Shown piece by piece: positions 5,080 through 6,420 of a stretch of 6,420 nt of DNA. This DNA comes from JBHIBR01 sp046759145 [NCBI: Nitrospinota bacterium] (GTDB lineage: Bacteria; UBA8248). A model generated the notes under the pieces. That model saw only the letters and a program-made list of their open reading frames with translations, did not search any database and had not been told where the DNA came from. A program made the translations under genes and the position numbers. Positions within the stretch are counted from its first letter, which is position 1. Every line of letters begins with the position of its first letter. The DNA lies in NCBI GenBank assembly GCA_046759145.1, contig JBHIBR010000108.1, forward strand, positions 1 to 6,420. The letters are read 5' to 3'.

Positions 5080-6239
5080 CAACGAGGCGGGCCCAGGATG
5101 TGAACGACGCAGGTGGCCCCCGACCCTCCCAAGTTCTGGGCCAGACCCACCTCCGCCCCCCCGACCTGGCGCTCGCCCGCCTCGCCCCTGAGCTGCACCA
5201 CCAGCTCGTGCACCTGGGCGAGCCCCGTCGCCCCCACCGGGTGCCCCTTGGCCTTGAGGCCGCCGCTGGTGTTGACCGGGAGCCTCCCTTCCCGCGAAGT
5301 CCACCCCTCCAGGGCCGCCCGGAAGCCGGCACCTTTGGGGAAGAACCCCAGGTCTTCCACCGCGAGGATCTCGGCGATGGTGAAGCAGTCGTGCACTTCG
5401 GCGAGGTCCACGTCCGAGGGGCTCAGGCCCGCGGCGTCGAACGCGCGGCGGCCCGCCTCCACGGTGGCGTCGAGGCGCGTGATCTCCGCCTTCTCCTCCA
5501 GGGCGAGGGCGTCGGAGGCCTGGGAGGAGGCCAGCACCTCGACCGCCCCGTCTCGGTAAGCGCGGGCGCGCTCCCAGGGGCAGAGCACGCAGGCCGCCGC
5601 CCCATCGCTGATGAGCGAGCAGTCGTAGACCCCCAGGGGCTCGGCCACGGGACGGCCGCCCAGGGCCTGCTCCAGGGTGAGGGGCTTGCGGAGGTGGGCG
5701 TTGGGGTTCAGGAGGCCGTTCGCCTGGTTCTTCACCGCCACCGCCGCCAGCGCTTCCCGGGGGGCGTCGAACTGGTGCAGATAGCGGCGGGCGATGAGGG
5801 CGAAGAGGGCGGGGAAGGTGGCCCCCGCGTTCACCTCCACCTCCCAGTCGCCGGCGCAGGAGAGGATGTGGGTGGCCTGCCGGGTGTCCACCGAGGTCAT
5901 CTTCTCAGCCCCGGCCACCAGCACCAAGTCGTGGGCCCCCGACGCCACGGCCAGCACCCCCTGCCGCAGCGCCAGCCCGCCGGAGGCGCAAGCCCCCTCC
6001 ACCCGCGTACAGGGCACCGGGCGCAGGCCCAGGGCGCGGGCGGCATAAGGGGCGAGGTGGCTCTGGCCCGTGAAGGACTCGGCCGCGAAATTGCCGAGGT
6101 AGAACGCCTCCACCTCGGCCCGATCCACCCCCCCATCGGCGAGGGCGGCCTCGCAGGCCTGAGCCACCAGGGCCGAGAGCGACTCCGAACGCACACCGAA
6201 TCGCGTGAGCCCCACGCCCAGGATGGCGACGCGCCGCAC
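5079..6239 (-). CDS. Thiolase family protein (SCP2/archaeal acetyl-CoA acetyltransferase type)
   Basis: Numbered from the GTG at 6239, a 386-residue thiolase-fold enzyme, the usual length for this subfamily. It begins RRVAILGVGLTRFG, has the nucleophile Cys84 in VEGACASGGLAL, HDCF at 283-286 (the His typical of SCP2-type thiolases) and NTSGGLKAKGHPVGATG at 323-339 with His333. It should cleave or form a beta-ketoacyl-CoA (or a comparable acyl-CoA) with free CoA. The DUF35 partner immediately downstream matches the pairing in archaeal acetoacetyl-CoA thiolases and BbsAB-like systems. A fatty-acid or aromatic-acid breakdown role, or an acetoacetyl-CoA role, all fit; no HMG-CoA synthase is seen inside the window. 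The GTG at 6239 is preferred because GGAGGTGA precedes it by eight bases. An in-frame GTG four codons earlier (6251) overlaps that Shine-Dalgarno and would add only four residues. All catalytic motifs look intact. Confidence 0.93.
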   Translation of the reverse strand: MRRVAILGVGLTRFGVRSESLSALVAQACEAALADGGVDRAEVEAFYLGNFAAESFTGQSHLAPYAARALGLRPVPCTRVEGACASGGLALRQGVLAVASGAHDLVLVAGAEKMTSVDTRQATHILSCAGDWEVEVNAGATFPALFALIARRYLHQFDAPREALAAVAVKNQANGLLNPNAHLRKPLTLEQALGGRPVAEPLGVYDCSLISDGAAACVLCPWERARAYRDGAVEVLASSQASDALALEEKAEITRLDATVEAGRRAFDAAGLSPSDVDLAEVHDCFTIAEILAVEDLGFFPKGAGFRAALEGWTSREGRLPVNTSGGLKAKGHPVGATGLAQVHELVVQLRGEAGERQVGGAEVGLAQNLGGSGATCVVHILGPPR

Positions 6240-6247
6240 CTTCGAGC

Positions 6248-6255
6248 TCACCTCC
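6248..6255 (-). promoter_or_regulatory. Shine-Dalgarno deciding the thiolase start
   Basis: GGAGGTGA, an eight-base match to the anti-Shine-Dalgarno complement, lies eight bases before the GTG at 6239. It includes the alternative GTG at 6251, which therefore has no properly spaced site of its own. Confidence 0.7.
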
Positions 6256-6316
6256 CCCCGGCGAGCGCCTGAGAGCCTCCTTCCATCCTACCTCCCCACG
6301 CCGCCCCCTGGGGCGA

Positions 6317-6337
6317 AGCCCTTCACACGAAAGGGCT
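6317..6337 (-). repeat. Inverted repeat following a possible upstream gene end
   Basis: Arms AGCCCTT and AAGGGCT (7 bp) flank a 7-base loop, starting on the last base of the TGA that ends the possible upstream reading frame. No U tract follows on the minus strand (it continues TCGCCCC), so it is at best a weak or Rho-assisted terminator. The remaining bases 6256-6316 show no recognisable promoter or gene. Confidence 0.4.
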
Positions 6338-6420
6338 CAGAGCCTCTTGCCCTGGCTCGCATTGGCGCGGAGGTCCGCCTCGCAGGCTGGCCCGGCGGTG
6401 TCGACGCCAGGCGGTCTCTC
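6337..6420 (-). CDS. Possible 3' end of an upstream gene (27 codons, partial)
   Basis: An open frame enters the window at 6420 and ends at TGA 6339-6337. Its 27 codons have mostly G or C in third position, like the genes beside it, and it ends 97 bases before the thiolase start on the same strand. The product is not recognised from so short a piece. Its stretch GVDTAGPACEADLRANA faintly recalls the N-terminal DTxSPxFxxN segment of acyl-CoA carboxylase beta subunits, but this is too weak to name it. It may equally be non-coding. Confidence 0.3.
   Translation of the reverse strand, partial: ERPPGVDTAGPACEADLRANASQGKRL

Noticed and set aside
2571-5093. A 13-base string (CTCAACGAGGCGG) shared at about 2571 and 5079
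   Set aside because: Both copies lie in coding sequence, where it encodes unrelated Leu-Val-Glu contexts; chance match in biased DNA.
5066-5332. N-terminal extension of the DUF35 gene upstream of the GTG at 5065
   Set aside because: The extension is the thiolase C-terminus read in another frame (Arg/Gly/Ser-rich), and the AGGAGG site points to the GTG at 5065.
5100-6272. Plus-strand open frame (390 codons) opposite the thiolase
   Set aside because: It mirrors the thiolase gene almost exactly and shows no domain signature.
6256-6316. A -10-like TAGGAT before the thiolase
   Set aside because: There is no -35 match at suitable spacing, and the hexamer sits in a G-rich run, so a promoter cannot be supported.

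Overview
The window is a GC-rich (roughly 70% by eye) bacterial chromosomal segment. Every supported gene lies on the minus strand, so it reads from high to low coordinates. No rRNA, tRNA, CRISPR array, insertion sequence or phage gene is visible. The Shine-Dalgarno sites, sigma-70 type promoter and Fis/NtrC-family regulator point to a bacterium. GC-rich lineages such as the former Deltaproteobacteria, Methylomirabilota or Rokubacteria would fit, but the sequence alone does not fix the taxon.

Reading order: 6420-6337 may hold the 3' end of an unidentified gene, followed by a small inverted repeat. Next comes a thiolase of the SCP2/archaeal type (6239-5079), then a small Zn-ribbon/OB-fold DUF35 protein (5065-4688) whose Shine-Dalgarno overlaps the thiolase stop. 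This is the familiar two-protein acyl-CoA thiolase unit. After 27 bases comes an NtrC-family regulator (4660-3290). Its Fis-type DNA-binding helix-turn-helix is intact, but its receiver and AAA+ domains have lost most of their catalytic signatures.

Between that regulator and the next gene is a 53-codon fragment (3268-3107) that matches the N-terminus of a canonical GlmU and then stops. A strong-looking extended -10 promoter (3134-3106) sits exactly where the GlmU homology ends. It should drive a two-gene amino-sugar operon: a GlmU-like sugar-nucleotidyltransferase/left-handed beta-helix protein starting at a TTG (3043-1838), and glmS (1836-16), separated by one base. GlmS makes glucosamine-6-phosphate, and GlmU-type enzymes make UDP-GlcNAc for peptidoglycan and LPS. 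The mutase GlmM is not in the window.

The main points of interest are that canonical glmU appears to have been deleted down to a stub and replaced by, or left beside, a divergent GlmU-like protein. That protein carries substitutions at the expected catalytic Arg of the uridylyltransferase site and the catalytic His of the acetyltransferase site. The upstream sigma-54-type regulator is enzymatically degenerate. These are readings by eye against remembered family motifs and need alignments to confirm.
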